Positions 25,184-34,261 of a stretch of DNA of 64,000 nucleotides are shown here, piece by piece. The stretch comes from Clostridiales bacterium (GTDB lineage: Bacteria > Bacillota > Clostridia > Lachnospirales > Lachnospiraceae). Made by a program: the position numbers and the translations under genes. The stretch is from contig JAAYPT010000053.1 of assembly GCA_012519695.1 (NCBI GenBank), positions 1 to 64,000 of the forward strand. The letters run 5' to 3'. The notes beneath the pieces were generated by a model. The model saw nothing but the letters and a program-made list of their open reading frames with translations. It searched no databases and was not told the DNA's origin. Every line of letters begins with the position of its first letter. The stretch's first letter is position 1.

Positions 25184-26857
25184 ATGGAAAACGAAGTAGT
25201 TTCCAAGAATTTTATTGAACAGATTATTGAGGAAGATATCAGGGAAGGACATTGTAAGACGGTAAAGACCAGATTTCCACCGGAACCAAACGGATATCTT
25301 CATATAGGACATGCTAAGTCTATTTTATTAAATTATGGGTTAGCTCAGAAATATAACGGACAGTTTAATATGCGTTTTGATGATACCAATCCAACAAAAG
25401 AAAAAGTGGAATTTGTAGAATCAATCAAAGAAGATATTAAGTGGTTGGGCGCAGACTGGGAAGATAGATTGTTCTTTGCATCTGACTATTTTGACCAGAT
25501 GTACGAGGCTGCGGTAAAGCTGATTAAAAAGGGAAAGGCATATGTTTCTGATTTGACAGCAGAAGAAATTCGAGAATATCGTGGAACATTAACAGAGCCG
25601 GGAAAAGAAGACCCAAATGCCAATAGAAGTGTTGAAGAAAATTTACAGCTTTTCACAGAAATGAAGGATGGAAAGTATGCAGATGGAGAAAAAGTATTAA
25701 GAGCAAGAATTGATATGAGTTCTCCGAATATCAACATGAGAGATCCGGTTATCTATCGTGTGGCACATATGACACATCACAGAACCGGAGATAAGTGGTG
25801 CATTTATCCTATGTATGATTTCGCACATCCAATCGAGGATGCTATTGAAGGAATCAGTCATTCTATTTGTACCTTAGAGTTTGAAGACCACAGACCTTTA
25901 TATGATTGGGTGGTAAGAGAGTTAGAATATCCAAATCCACCAAAGCAGATTGAGTTTGCAAAACTGTATCTTACCAATGTAGTAACCGGAAAGCGTTATA
26001 TTAAGAAATTGGTAGAGGATAAAGTGGTTGACGGATGGGATGATCCAAGATTGGTATCTATTGCAGCATTACGAAGAAGAGGTTTTACACCAGAGTCTAT
26101 TCGTAAGTTCGTAGAGCTTTGCGGTATATCTAAGGCTAATAGTTCTGTGGATTATGCTATGCTTGAGTACTGTATTCGTGAGGACTTGAAGTTAAAACGT
26201 TCTCGTATGATGGCAGTATTAGATCCGATTAAATTAGTAATTGATAATTATCCGGAAGGACAAGTAGAATATTTAGACGCAGCAAATAACTTGGAAAATG
26301 AGGAACTGGGAACACGTCAGATTCCATTCTGCCGTGAATTATATATTGAACGTGATGACTTTATGGAAGAGCCACCTAAGAAATATTTTAGATTATTCCC
26401 GGGAAATGAAGTGCGTTTGATGCATGCTTATTTTGTGAAATGTGAAAGTTTTGTAAAAGACGAAAACGGAAATATTACAGAAGTACATTGTACTTATGAT
26501 CCGGAAACAAAGGCAGGAAGCGGATTCACAGGACGTAAGGTAAAGGGAACCATTCATTGGGTACCGGCACCATATGCAAAGAAGTGTGAAGTACGTTTGT
26601 ATGAAAATTTAGTAGACGAGGAAAAGGGAGTATACAATAAAGAAGATGGAAGCCTGAATGTGAACCCAAATTCCTTAAGAATACTAAATAATTGTTATGT
26701 AGAACCTGCATTAGCAGAAGCGAAGGCATATGACAGTTATCAGTTTGTGCGTCAGGGATTTTTCTGTGTGGATGCAAAAGATTCCAAACCGGATGCATTG
26801 GTATTTAATCGTATTGTATCATTAAAGAGCTCTTATAAGCTCCCAACTCAGAAATAG
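25184..26857 (+). CDS. glnS: Glutaminyl-tRNA synthetase
   Basis: Product of 557 residues, normal for GlnRS. It charges tRNA-Gln with glutamine in the cytoplasm. The class I HIGH motif lies in [15 protein letters not shown] (about residues 31-45). The region following, [10 protein letters not shown], and [18 protein letters not shown] are characteristic of GlnRS over GluRS. The C-terminal anticodon-binding beta barrels are present. Oddly the second signature, usually MSKRK, reads [18 protein letters not shown] precedes the ATG. Many Firmicutes lack GlnRS and use the GatCAB route, so this gene is consistent with the Lachnospiraceae-like assignment. Confidence 0.95.
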   Translation: MENEVVSKNFIEQIIEEDIREGHCKTVKTRFPPEPNGYLHIGHAKSILLNYGLAQKYNGQFNMRFDDTNPTKEKVEFVESIKEDIKWLGADWEDRLFFASDYFDQMYEAAVKLIKKGKAYVSDLTAEEIREYRGTLTEPGKEDPNANRSVEENLQLFTEMKDGKYADGEKVLRARIDMSSPNINMRDPVIYRVAHMTHHRTGDKWCIYPMYDFAHPIEDAIEGISHSICTLEFEDHRPLYDWVVRELEYPNPPKQIEFAKLYLTNVVTGKRYIKKLVEDKVVDGWDDPRLVSIAALRRRGFTPESIRKFVELCGISKANSSVDYAMLEYCIREDLKLKRSRMMAVLDPIKLVIDNYPEGQVEYLDAANNLENEELGTRQIPFCRELYIERDDFMEEPPKKYFRLFPGNEVRLMHAYFVKCESFVKDENGNITEVHCTYDPETKAGSGFTGRKVKGTIHWVPAPYAKKCEVRLYENLVDEEKGVYNKEDGSLNVNPNSLRILNNCYVEPALAEAKAYDSYQFVRQGFFCVDAKDSKPDALVFNRIVSLKSSYKLPTQK

Positions 26858-26887
26858 TAGGGCGTAACACCAAAGGAGGAAAATATC

Positions 26888-27742
26888 ATGAATTTATTTT
26901 CAGGATTAGAGAAATTTGGATTGAATCCAACAGAGTCTATGAATCTGTTTGAAGAAGAGACAAAGGAAGCAGCAAAAAAAGTTGCAGGTGAAAAAGTAGA
27001 AGAAAAAATTCCGTCAGAAGAAGAATTTATCTTAGAAAAAAGCGTACGTTGTAAAGTATGTGACAACGTATTTAAGACAAAAATGATTAAGAACGGAAGA
27101 GTAAAAAGACTTGAGCCGGATAAGGATTTACGCCCAAGATTTCAGTATATTGATACATTAAAGTATGATATTACTTCTTGTCCGACTTGCGGTTATACTG
27201 CAATGAATCGTTATTTTGACCAGTTATCTTCTGCGCAGGCAAAGTTAATACGTGAAAATATCAGCGCAAAGTTTCATAAGAATGAGGAGCCGGAGGTAGC
27301 AGTATATTCCTATGATCAGGCAGTAGATCGTTATAAATTAGCATTGATAAATACAATGGTAAAAAAAGGAAAAGACAGTGAGAAAGCATATACTTGTTTA
27401 AAAATTTCATGGTTATTAAGAGGAAAAGGCGAAACAATGCCGGAGAGTACACCAGAAGAAAAACAGTTAAAGGCAGAATGTAAGAAGGAAGAAGAAGCAT
27501 TTTATCAACAGGCATTTGAAGGATTTATGAAAGCAACTGCCAAGGAAATGTATCCAATGTGTGGTATGGAACAAAGTACAGTGGATTATCTGATTTCTTA
27601 TATGGCATATCATTTTGGAAAATATGAAGTTGCTTCTAAGTTCCTTGCAAGTGTACTGACTTCAGCAGCAGCAAGTCGAAGAATGAAGGATATGGCATTA
27701 GAATTAAAAGAATTAATTATTGCACAACTGAGAAAAAAATAA
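26888..27742 (+). CDS. DUF2225 family protein
   Basis: Product of 284 residues, 30 bases after glnS with AAAGGAGG before the ATG. The N-terminal third has two Cys pairs (VRCKVCDNVF near residue 52 and CPTCGYTAMN near residue 98), probably a zinc site. The rest is helical and TPR-like. DUF2225 proteins are cytoplasmic and of unknown function. Probably cotranscribed with glnS, though no functional link is obvious. Confidence 0.85.
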   Translation: MNLFSGLEKFGLNPTESMNLFEEETKEAAKKVAGEKVEEKIPSEEEFILEKSVRCKVCDNVFKTKMIKNGRVKRLEPDKDLRPRFQYIDTLKYDITSCPTCGYTAMNRYFDQLSSAQAKLIRENISAKFHKNEEPEVAVYSYDQAVDRYKLALINTMVKKGKDSEKAYTCLKISWLLRGKGETMPESTPEEKQLKAECKKEEEAFYQQAFEGFMKATAKEMYPMCGMEQSTVDYLISYMAYHFGKYEVASKFLASVLTSAAASRRMKDMALELKELIIAQLRKK

Positions 27743-27753
27743 GCTTGATATAG

Positions 27754-27780
27754 GAAAGAGTCCGCTGGTCGGACTCTTTC
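27754..27780 (+). repeat. Perfect 10-bp hairpin after DUF2225 gene
   Basis: GAAAGAGTCC (27754-27763) pairs perfectly with GGACTCTTTC (27771-27780) around a 7-base loop. No T-run follows, so it is a poor rho-independent terminator; a processing or stability role or part of an intergenic repeat is possible. Downstream, AAGACATAT occurs at 27822-27830 and again at 27842-27850. Confidence 0.6.
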
Positions 27781-27889
27781 GCACACAACTTAGTAGGTTG
27801 CGTATTCTTAGAGAATGAGAAAAGACATATGGCTTGGCTGCAAGACATATAATAAGCAAAGGTTTGTAATAAAAAAATGGAGGTAATCT

Positions 27890-28795
27890 ATGAGAAGACA
27901 TATAAAGCTTTGGGCAACAGGAGTAGCAGTTGTGCTTACCATGGGTATGCTGACAGGTTGTACCAGTAAAGAACAAGAAAAGGCAGCTGCAAAGTATCAA
28001 AAAGAAGCAGAAAACTATGTAGCCGGAAATAATTATGAAGCTGCACAAAAATCAATGAAAAAAGCATTAGAACAGACACCAAAGGATGCAGATTTAAAAA
28101 AGGCAGCAGAAAAGCTTGATAAAGAGGCAAAAGAAAAGAGTGCTTATACCAAAACAATGGAAGCAGCAATTGCGGCAATAGAGGCAGACGATGCAAAAGC
28201 ATTAAATGAATTGCAGGAAAGTGATGCCGGAAAAGCATTGGCAGATATGATTGGAAAAGAAGGAAGTTATATTTATATGCCAGAAGGTGGAACCACTGGA
28301 AAAGGAATCGGTTATTATTCTTTTGCAGACTGTGATTGCAATGAGTGGTATTACGGCGATTATCAAGATGGAGTTCGTGAAGGAACAGGTATTTGGTATT
28401 ATGTAAATCCGGATATGGCAGATGGAAGTCTGTACAAAGAGGTATATAATGGTGCATGGAGTGGTGATAAGCCAAATGGAACCGGACACCAGTATGTAGC
28501 ACAGGGAGACAATGTTCAGACAGATCAGGATTTTAATGTAAAAGATGGTTTGTTTGAAGGAACATATCAGATTAATAGTACATTAGATGATGGAACAGCA
28601 GTAACAGGAAGTTATACATTGGTAGATGGAAAATATCAGACAATCTCTGATGAAGAATTATTGGCAAATAGCTTTGCGGTTCCGACAGATCCACATCTTG
28701 CAATTGCTTTCTTGTATGATGGAACAGGTGCAATTCGTAGTTGTACTATGATATATGCACAGGATGTAACAGAAGGAGTAGCACATTTCCGTTAG
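27890..28795 (+). CDS. Lipoprotein with MORN-type repeats
   Basis: Product of 301 residues with GGAGG before the ATG. A lipoprotein signal ends in MLTGC (Cys24). Residues about 27-105 are Lys/Ala/Glu-rich helices suggesting a TPR or coiled region. Residues about 140-210 contain MORN-like motifs: YYGDYQDGVREGTGIWYYV and YNGAWSGDKPNGTG. The C-terminal part is beta-rich. It is probably anchored on the outer face of the membrane. Function unknown; MORN repeats usually mediate lipid or protein contacts. It is transcribed alone and followed by a strong terminator. Confidence 0.75.
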   Translation: MRRHIKLWATGVAVVLTMGMLTGCTSKEQEKAAAKYQKEAENYVAGNNYEAAQKSMKKALEQTPKDADLKKAAEKLDKEAKEKSAYTKTMEAAIAAIEADDAKALNELQESDAGKALADMIGKEGSYIYMPEGGTTGKGIGYYSFADCDCNEWYYGDYQDGVREGTGIWYYVNPDMADGSLYKEVYNGAWSGDKPNGTGHQYVAQGDNVQTDQDFNVKDGLFEGTYQINSTLDDGTAVTGSYTLVDGKYQTISDEELLANSFAVPTDPHLAIAFLYDGTGAIRSCTMIYAQDVTEGVAHFR

Positions 28796-28833
28796 AGTTA
28801 CAAAATAAAACAAAATAAAATATGATATAACAT

Positions 28834-28883
28834 AAAGGAAGCTGTATCAGTGAGAAATCTCACAAGATACAGCTTCCTTTTTA
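28834..28883. terminator. Bidirectional terminator between lipoprotein gene and argG
   Basis: AAAGGAAGCTGTATC (28834-28848) pairs with GATACAGCTTCCTTT (28866-28880), then TTT. The A-rich left flank lets it also stop argG from the other side. Confidence 0.9.
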
Positions 28884-28926
28884 TATGTTCTTTTATGTGA
28901 ACATTGTAATAATTTGAATAATCTGT

Positions 28927-30150
28927 TTATTTGTTATTCTTTTCCACTTCTGCCATTTTCATAGCTCTTACCTTTAATGGAAGACCAAATAATGTAATAA
29001 ATCCTTCTGCATCATGGTGGTCATATAAATCACCGGTAGTAAAGCTTGCCAGAGATTCATTGTACAGAGAATATGGAGAAGTAGTTCCGGCTTTGATAAT
29101 GTTTCCCTTATAAAGTTTGAATTTCACTTCTCCGGTTACATATTTCTGGGTAGAAGTTACAAAGGCCTGAAGTGCTTCGCGAAGTGGAGTGAACCATTTT
29201 CCTTCATATACAACCTGTGCCATCTTGTTTCCAACGTCTTTTTTCATATTCATGGTATCACGGTCTAATACTAATTCTTCTAATTGCTTCTGAGCTTCCA
29301 TTAAAATAGTTCCGCCAGGAGTCTCATAAACACCACGAGATTTCATACCAACAACACGGTTCTCTACAATGTCAACAATACCAATACCATGTTTTCCGCC
29401 AAGTTTATTTAATTCGCGGATAATATCAGCAACTTTCATTGCTTTTCCATTTAATGTCTTAGGAACACCTGCTTCAAATGTCATAGTAACATATTCAGGT
29501 TCGTTTGGAGCCTTCTCAGGAGAAACACCTAATACTAATAAGTGGTCATAATTTGGCTCATTTGCAGGGTCTTCTAATTCCAAACCTTCATGGCTGATAT
29601 GCCAAAGGTTACGGTCACGGCTGTAGCTGTTATCAGCAGAGAAAGGAAGATGAATACCATGCGCCTTACAGTATTCAATTTCGTCTTCACGAGACTGCAT
29701 ACCCCATTTGTCATCTCTCCAAGGAGCAATAATTTTTAAGTCCGGAGCAAGTGCTTTAATACCAAGTTCAAAACGAATCTGGTCATTACCTTTACCGGTA
29801 GCACCGTGGCAGATAGCAGTAGCGCCTTCTTTTCTTGCAACTTCAACTAATTTCTTAGCAATTCCAGGACGAGCCATAGAAGTACCTAATAAATACTTGT
29901 TCTCGTATACAGCACCCGCCTGAACACAAGGGAGAATGTAATTCTCTGCAAAGTCATCAATAATGTCTTCTATGTATAATTTAGAAGCACCGGATAATTT
30001 CGCACGTTCTTCCAAACCGTCTAATTCTTCTTCCTGTCCGCAGTCGATACAACAGCAGATAACCTCACAATCATAATTTTCCTTTAACCATGGAATAATG
30101 GCAGTAGTATCCAAACCACCGGAATACGCTAAAACTACTTTTTCTTTCAT
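28927..30150 (-). CDS. argG: Argininosuccinate synthase
   Basis: Product of 407 residues, normal length. It joins citrulline and aspartate using ATP, the penultimate step of arginine synthesis. The PP-loop is at the N-terminus: [27 protein letters not shown] and [13 protein letters not shown] are further conserved blocks. The start at 30150 is set by GGAGGG, which lies inside the codons of an in-frame ATG at 30165. The gene diverges from argC; argH is not in the window. A promoter with an ArgR-type box lies upstream. Confidence 0.97.
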   Translation of the reverse strand: MKEKVVLAYSGGLDTTAIIPWLKENYDCEVICCCIDCGQEEELDGLEERAKLSGASKLYIEDIIDDFAENYILPCVQAGAVYENKYLLGTSMARPGIAKKLVEVARKEGATAICHGATGKGNDQIRFELGIKALAPDLKIIAPWRDDKWGMQSREDEIEYCKAHGIHLPFSADNSYSRDRNLWHISHEGLELEDPANEPNYDHLLVLGVSPEKAPNEPEYVTMTFEAGVPKTLNGKAMKVADIIRELNKLGGKHGIGIVDIVENRVVGMKSRGVYETPGGTILMEAQKQLEELVLDRDTMNMKKDVGNKMAQVVYEGKWFTPLREALQAFVTSTQKYVTGEVKFKLYKGNIIKAGTTSPYSLYNESLASFTTGDLYDHHDAEGFITLFGLPLKVRAMKMAEVEKNNK

Positions 30151-30191
30151 TTTGAATCCCTCCATTGAATTTATCGTAAATCTTATAACTA

Positions 30192-30220
30192 ACTATACAA
30201 TAGGATTGTAAAAAAGGCAA
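30192..30220 (-). promoter_or_regulatory. argG promoter
   Basis: Minus strand -35 TTGCCT (30220-30215), 17-base spacer, -10 TATAGT (30197-30192), about 42 bases before the start codon. Confidence 0.7.
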
Positions 30221-30221
30221 G

Positions 30222-30235
30222 TGAAAAAATATACA
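30222..30235. promoter_or_regulatory. ArgR-type box near the argG promoter
   Basis: On the minus strand TGTATATTTTTTCA matches the ARG-box pattern TGNATWWWWATNCA with one mismatch. It lies one base upstream of the -35 hexamer. Binding by ArgR is inferred. Confidence 0.55.
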
Positions 30236-30361
30236 TAAATAAATAATAAAAATGCACATATAAAGACAAAACGACGAAAAGGAAAAAGCAGGAAAGATAA
30301 AAGGTTAAGATATATTATAAGGAAATAAATCAAAATATATTAAAAAAAGAAACGAAAAAAT

Positions 30362-30380
30362 ATGCATAATACTATTGCAT
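30362..30380. promoter_or_regulatory. Second ArgR-type half-site pair upstream of argC
   Basis: ATGCATAAT and TATTGCAT form an imperfect palindrome overlapping the argC -35. Its spacing is three bases longer than the standard ARG box, so it is a weaker candidate that could act with the box at 30396. Confidence 0.4.
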
Positions 30381-30403
30381 AAAACAGAAAATGAATGTAT
30401 AAT
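30375..30403 (+). promoter_or_regulatory. argC operon promoter
   Basis: -35 TTGCAT (30375-30380), 17-base spacer, consensus -10 TATAAT (30398-30403). It is the best promoter in the 352-base argG/argC intergenic region. About 90 bases of leader without clear structure follow. Confidence 0.8.
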
Positions 30404-30409
30404 TATGCA
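30396..30409. promoter_or_regulatory. ArgR box overlapping the argC -10
   Basis: TGTATAATTATGCA is a perfect match to TGNATWWWWATNCA and contains the -10 hexamer within it. ArgR bound here would block RNA polymerase, giving arginine repression of argC-argJ-argB-argD. Confidence 0.75.
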
Positions 30410-30502
30410 ATGTAGATTGAAAAAAACGCTTTACGAATAAGGAAAAGTATATTACTATGGTAAAGGACTAACGTTAAAAAATAAACAGGAAGGTGTGTTG
30501 AT

Positions 30503-31570
30503 ATGATAAAAGCAGGAATCATTGGAGCAACAGGATATGCAGGCGGAGAGTTAGTGCGTATTTTACTTGGACATAAGGAAGTAGAGATTAAGTGGTATGG
30601 CTCTAGAAGTTATATAGATGAGAAATATGCCAATGTATATCGCAATATGTTTCAATTGGTAGAAGACACCTGTTTGGATGATAATATAGCAGAGTTGGCA
30701 AAACAGGTAGACGTTATTTTTACAGCTACCCCACAGGGATTTTTGGCAGGAGTTTTAACAGAAGAAATATTGCAACATACCAAAGTAATAGATTTAAGTG
30801 CTGATTATCGTTTAAAAGATGTAAAAACTTATGAAGAATGGTATAAAATAGAACATAAAAGTCCGCAGTTTATTGAAGAAGCTGTATATGGCTTATGCGA
30901 AGTGAATCGCGAAAAGGTAAAGAAGGCAAGATTGGTAGCAAACCCGGGATGCTATACCACATGTTCCATTCTTACTGCATATCCATTGGTAAAAGAAGGA
31001 TTGATTGATCCGAATACCTTAATTGTAGATGCAAAGTCAGGAACTTCCGGTGCAGGAAGAGGAGCCAAAGTACCAAATCTTTTCTGTGAAGTAAATGAAA
31101 ACATGAAAGCATACGGAGTAGCGACACATCGTCATACCCCAGAGATTGAAGAACAGTTAGGATATGCAGCGGGAGAAAAAGTTGTAATTAACTTTACACC
31201 TCATTTAGTACCTATGAATCGCGGAATCTTGGCAACAGAGTATGCAACTATGAAGAAGATACAGCAGCCGGATGGAAGCGTTACATATCCAACTTATGAG
31301 CAGGTAAAGGCTGCTTATGACAAATATTATAAAGATGAATATTTTGTTCGTGTGTTAGAAAAAGACCAGTGTCCGGAGACAAAATGGGTAGAAGGAAGTA
31401 ATTTTGTAGATATTGGATTTAAGATTGATGAACGTACCGGAAGAATTATTATGATGGGGGCTATTGATAATTTGGTAAAAGGAGCTGCCGGACAGGCAGT
31501 ACAGAACATGAACTTATTATTTGGATTACCTGAAAAAGAAGGATTGGAACTTGTTCCGATGTTCCCATAA
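30503..31570 (+). CDS. argC: N-acetyl-gamma-glutamyl-phosphate reductase
   Basis: Product of 355 residues, typical of the long ArgC type. It reduces N-acetylglutamyl phosphate with NADPH, the third step of arginine synthesis. GATGYAGGELVRIL is the dinucleotide-binding start. VANPGCYTTCSIL contains the catalytic Cys. Later blocks include THRHTPEIEEQL and the PMNRGILAT stretch. AGGAAGG precedes the ATG. First gene of the arginine operon, under a promoter overlapped by an ArgR box. Confidence 0.97.
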   Translation: MIKAGIIGATGYAGGELVRILLGHKEVEIKWYGSRSYIDEKYANVYRNMFQLVEDTCLDDNIAELAKQVDVIFTATPQGFLAGVLTEEILQHTKVIDLSADYRLKDVKTYEEWYKIEHKSPQFIEEAVYGLCEVNREKVKKARLVANPGCYTTCSILTAYPLVKEGLIDPNTLIVDAKSGTSGAGRGAKVPNLFCEVNENMKAYGVATHRHTPEIEEQLGYAAGEKVVINFTPHLVPMNRGILATEYATMKKIQQPDGSVTYPTYEQVKAAYDKYYKDEYFVRVLEKDQCPETKWVEGSNFVDIGFKIDERTGRIIMMGAIDNLVKGAAGQAVQNMNLLFGLPEKEGLELVPMFP

Positions 31571-31607
31571 ATAAAAGCTTTATTATAGAAAAGGATGGAA
31601 AGTTAAC

Positions 31608-32057
31608 ATGGATATAGTGATACGAGAAATGAAACTGGAAGATTACGATGAGGTATATGCCCTTTGGAAAACAATAAAAGGATTTGGCATTAGGAGTATG
31701 GATGATTCCAGAGAAGGCGTAGAACGTTTTATCCGAAGAAATCCAACCACAAGTATTGTTGCCGAGGCAGAAGGAAAGATTGTAGGAGCGATTTTATGTG
31801 GACATGATGGAAGAAGAGGATGCTTTTATCATGTTTGTGTAGCAGAGGCATATCGTAAACATGGCATAGGAAAGCAAATGGCAGTGGCAGCTATGCGAGC
31901 ATTACAAAAAGAGCATATTAATAAAGTTTGTCTCATAGCATTTAAAAGTAATGAAGTGGGAAATGCTTTCTGGAAAAGTGTGGGCTGGACATTTAGAGAA
32001 GATTTGAACTATTATGATTTCACCTTAAACGATGAGAACATTACAACTTTTCAATAA
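31608..32057 (+). CDS. GNAT acetyltransferase in the arginine operon
   Basis: Product of 149 residues, a single GNAT domain. The acetyl-CoA binding motif A reads VAEAYRKHGIGKQM (Q/RxxGxG/A form), and motif B ends in GNAFWKSVGWTFRED. It lies 37 bases after argC and 46 before argJ, so it is cotranscribed with arginine genes. A short N-acetylglutamate synthase that primes the pathway is the natural guess, because small stand-alone GNAT enzymes do this job in some bacteria; this is inference. Alternatively it is an unrelated acetyltransferase. Confidence 0.8.
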   Translation: MDIVIREMKLEDYDEVYALWKTIKGFGIRSMDDSREGVERFIRRNPTTSIVAEAEGKIVGAILCGHDGRRGCFYHVCVAEAYRKHGIGKQMAVAAMRALQKEHINKVCLIAFKSNEVGNAFWKSVGWTFREDLNYYDFTLNDENITTFQ

Positions 32058-32103
32058 AGAAAAATAAGATAAATGCTGGAAAAAGCGTAGGAAGGAAAAG
32101 ATT

Positions 32104-33327
32104 ATGGAGGTTATCACAGGCGGAGTTACCGCAGCAAAGGGATTCAAAGCAGCTGCAACAGCAGCAGGTATTAAGTATAAAGACCGTACTGATATGGCAA
32201 TGATTGTAAGTGCCGTACCGGCAGTATCGGCAGGAACGTTTACTACCAATGTAGTAAAGGCAGCTCCGGTAAAATGGGATAGACAGACGGTAGAAAGTCA
32301 GGAATATGCACAGGCAGTTGTAGTAAATGCAGGAATTGCCAATGCTTGTACCGGAGAAGAAGGCATGAGCTATTGCAAAAAGACAGCTGATATGGTGCAG
32401 GAAGTGTTAGACATTCCGGCAGAGCAGGTTTTGGTGGCATCTACCGGGGTCATTGGAATGCAGCTTCCGATTGATAGAATTCAAAACGGTGTGAAGACAT
32501 TGGCTCCAAAGCTTTCAGATAGCAAAGAAAGTGGACATGAAGCGGCGTGTGCAATTATGACAACAGATACAAAACCAAAAGAAGTTGCAGTAACTTTTGA
32601 AGTAGAAGGCAAGACGGTAACCGTAGGTGGTATGTGTAAAGGTTCCGGTATGATTCATCCCAATATGTGTACCATGTTAAGTTTTGTTACAACCGATTGT
32701 GCGATTTCCAAGGAACTGTTGCAGGAAGCATTGCGTGAGGATATCAAAGATACTTATAACATGATATCAGTAGATGGTGATACATCTACCAATGATACAG
32801 TGTTATTACTTGCGAACGGAATGGCAGAAAATACAAAAATAACAGAAAAAAATGAGGCATATCAGAAGTTTGTTGAAGCATTAAATTATGTGAATACTAC
32901 ATTGGCAAAGAAAATGGCAGGAGATGGCGAAGGTGCTACTGCATTATTTGAAACACAGGTAATTAATGCAGATACCAAGGAGAATGCGAAGATTCTTGCA
33001 AAGTCCGTTATTTGTTCTTCTTTGACAAAAGCGGCTATTTATGGACATGATGCGAACTGGGGAAGAATTTTGTGTGCGTTGGGATATTCCGGTGTACAGT
33101 TTGACCCGGAGGCAATAGAGCTGTTCTTCCAGAGCAAGTCAGGAAAGATACAGATTTATAAAGATGGTGTAGCAACAGATTACAGCGAAGAAGAGGCTAC
33201 CAAGATATTATCAGACGAAGAAGTTACCGTACTGGTAGATATGAAAATGGGAAATGCCGGTGCAACTGCGTGGGGTTGCGATTTGACTTATGATTATGTG
33301 AAAATCAATGCAGATTATCGGTCTTAA
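32104..33327 (+). CDS. argJ: Ornithine acetyltransferase / glutamate N-acetyltransferase
   Basis: Product of 407 residues, normal for ArgJ. It moves the acetyl group from N-acetylornithine to glutamate and may also acetylate glutamate from acetyl-CoA. ArgJ is an Ntn-type enzyme that self-cleaves before a Thr. The site here reads HPNMCTMLSFVTTD, so the nucleophile Thr is kept while the residue before it is Cys instead of the common Ala. Other blocks: STGVIGMQLPI and YGHDANWGRIL. AGGAAGG precedes the ATG. Third gene of the arginine operon. Confidence 0.96.
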   Translation: MEVITGGVTAAKGFKAAATAAGIKYKDRTDMAMIVSAVPAVSAGTFTTNVVKAAPVKWDRQTVESQEYAQAVVVNAGIANACTGEEGMSYCKKTADMVQEVLDIPAEQVLVASTGVIGMQLPIDRIQNGVKTLAPKLSDSKESGHEAACAIMTTDTKPKEVAVTFEVEGKTVTVGGMCKGSGMIHPNMCTMLSFVTTDCAISKELLQEALREDIKDTYNMISVDGDTSTNDTVLLLANGMAENTKITEKNEAYQKFVEALNYVNTTLAKKMAGDGEGATALFETQVINADTKENAKILAKSVICSSLTKAAIYGHDANWGRILCALGYSGVQFDPEAIELFFQSKSGKIQIYKDGVATDYSEEEATKILSDEEVTVLVDMKMGNAGATAWGCDLTYDYVKINADYRS

Positions 33328-33355
33328 GAATAGATAAGGGAAAGAGGATAAGAAG

Positions 33356-34261
33356 ATGGAAGAAAAAAATATGCAGGAAATTTTGCAAAAGGCAGAGGTG
33401 TTGATTGAGGCACTTCCGTACATACAACGTTTTAACCGAAAAATCATCGTAGTAAAATACGGTGGAAGTGCCATGGTGGATGAAGAACTGAAAAAGAGCG
33501 TAATTCAAGACGTAACTTTGTTAAAATTAGTAGGTTTCAAACCAATCATTGTACATGGTGGCGGAAAAGAAATCAGTAAATGGGTTGGCAAAGTAGGAAT
33601 GGAACCGGAATTTATCAACGGTCTTCGTAAAACCGATGCAGCTACCATGGAAATCGCTGAAATGGTACTTGGAAAAGTAAATAAGTCTTTGGTTCAGATG
33701 GTAGAAGAGTTAGGGGTAAATGCCATCGGAATCAGTGGAAAAGACGGTGGACTGTTGAAGGTAGATAAGAAATATTCCAATGGACAGGATATCGGTTACG
33801 TTGGAGAGGTAAAAGAAGTAAATCCTAAGATTTTATTTGATTTATTAGAAAAAGATTTCTTACCGATTATTTGTCCGGTAGGCCTGGATGATAATTATGA
33901 TACCTATAACATCAATGCAGATGATGCTGCATGTGCCATTGCAAGAGCGGTTAATGCAGAAAAATTAGCATTTTTAACAGATATCGAAGGTGTATATAAA
34001 GACCCGGCAGATAAATCTACTTTGATTTCAGAATTAACAGTTTCCGGAGCAAAAGATTTAATCGAGGGAGGAAACATTGGCGGAGGAATGTTGCCAAAAC
34101 TTAATAACTGTATTGATGCGATTGATAATGGAGTTTCCAGAGTGCATATTTTAGATGGACGTATTCCACATTGCTTATTGTTGGAAATCTTTACAAATAA
34201 GGGAATTGGAACAGCTATTTTAGGAGATAGCGATGAAAAGTTCTACAAGGAGGAAGCATAA
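33356..34261 (+). CDS. argB: Acetylglutamate kinase
   Basis: Product of 301 residues. It phosphorylates N-acetylglutamate, usually the feedback-controlled step. VVKYGGSAM and [13 protein letters not shown] form the phosphate-binding and substrate loops, and [14 protein letters not shown] is the C-terminal signature. The N-terminal helix preceding the core ([20 protein letters not shown]) is of the kind found in arginine-sensitive hexameric enzymes, so feedback inhibition is likely. The stop overlaps the argD start by one base. Confidence 0.97.
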   Translation: MEEKNMQEILQKAEVLIEALPYIQRFNRKIIVVKYGGSAMVDEELKKSVIQDVTLLKLVGFKPIIVHGGGKEISKWVGKVGMEPEFINGLRKTDAATMEIAEMVLGKVNKSLVQMVEELGVNAIGISGKDGGLLKVDKKYSNGQDIGYVGEVKEVNPKILFDLLEKDFLPIICPVGLDDNYDTYNINADDAACAIARAVNAEKLAFLTDIEGVYKDPADKSTLISELTVSGAKDLIEGGNIGGGMLPKLNNCIDAIDNGVSRVHILDGRIPHCLLLEIFTNKGIGTAILGDSDEKFYKEEA

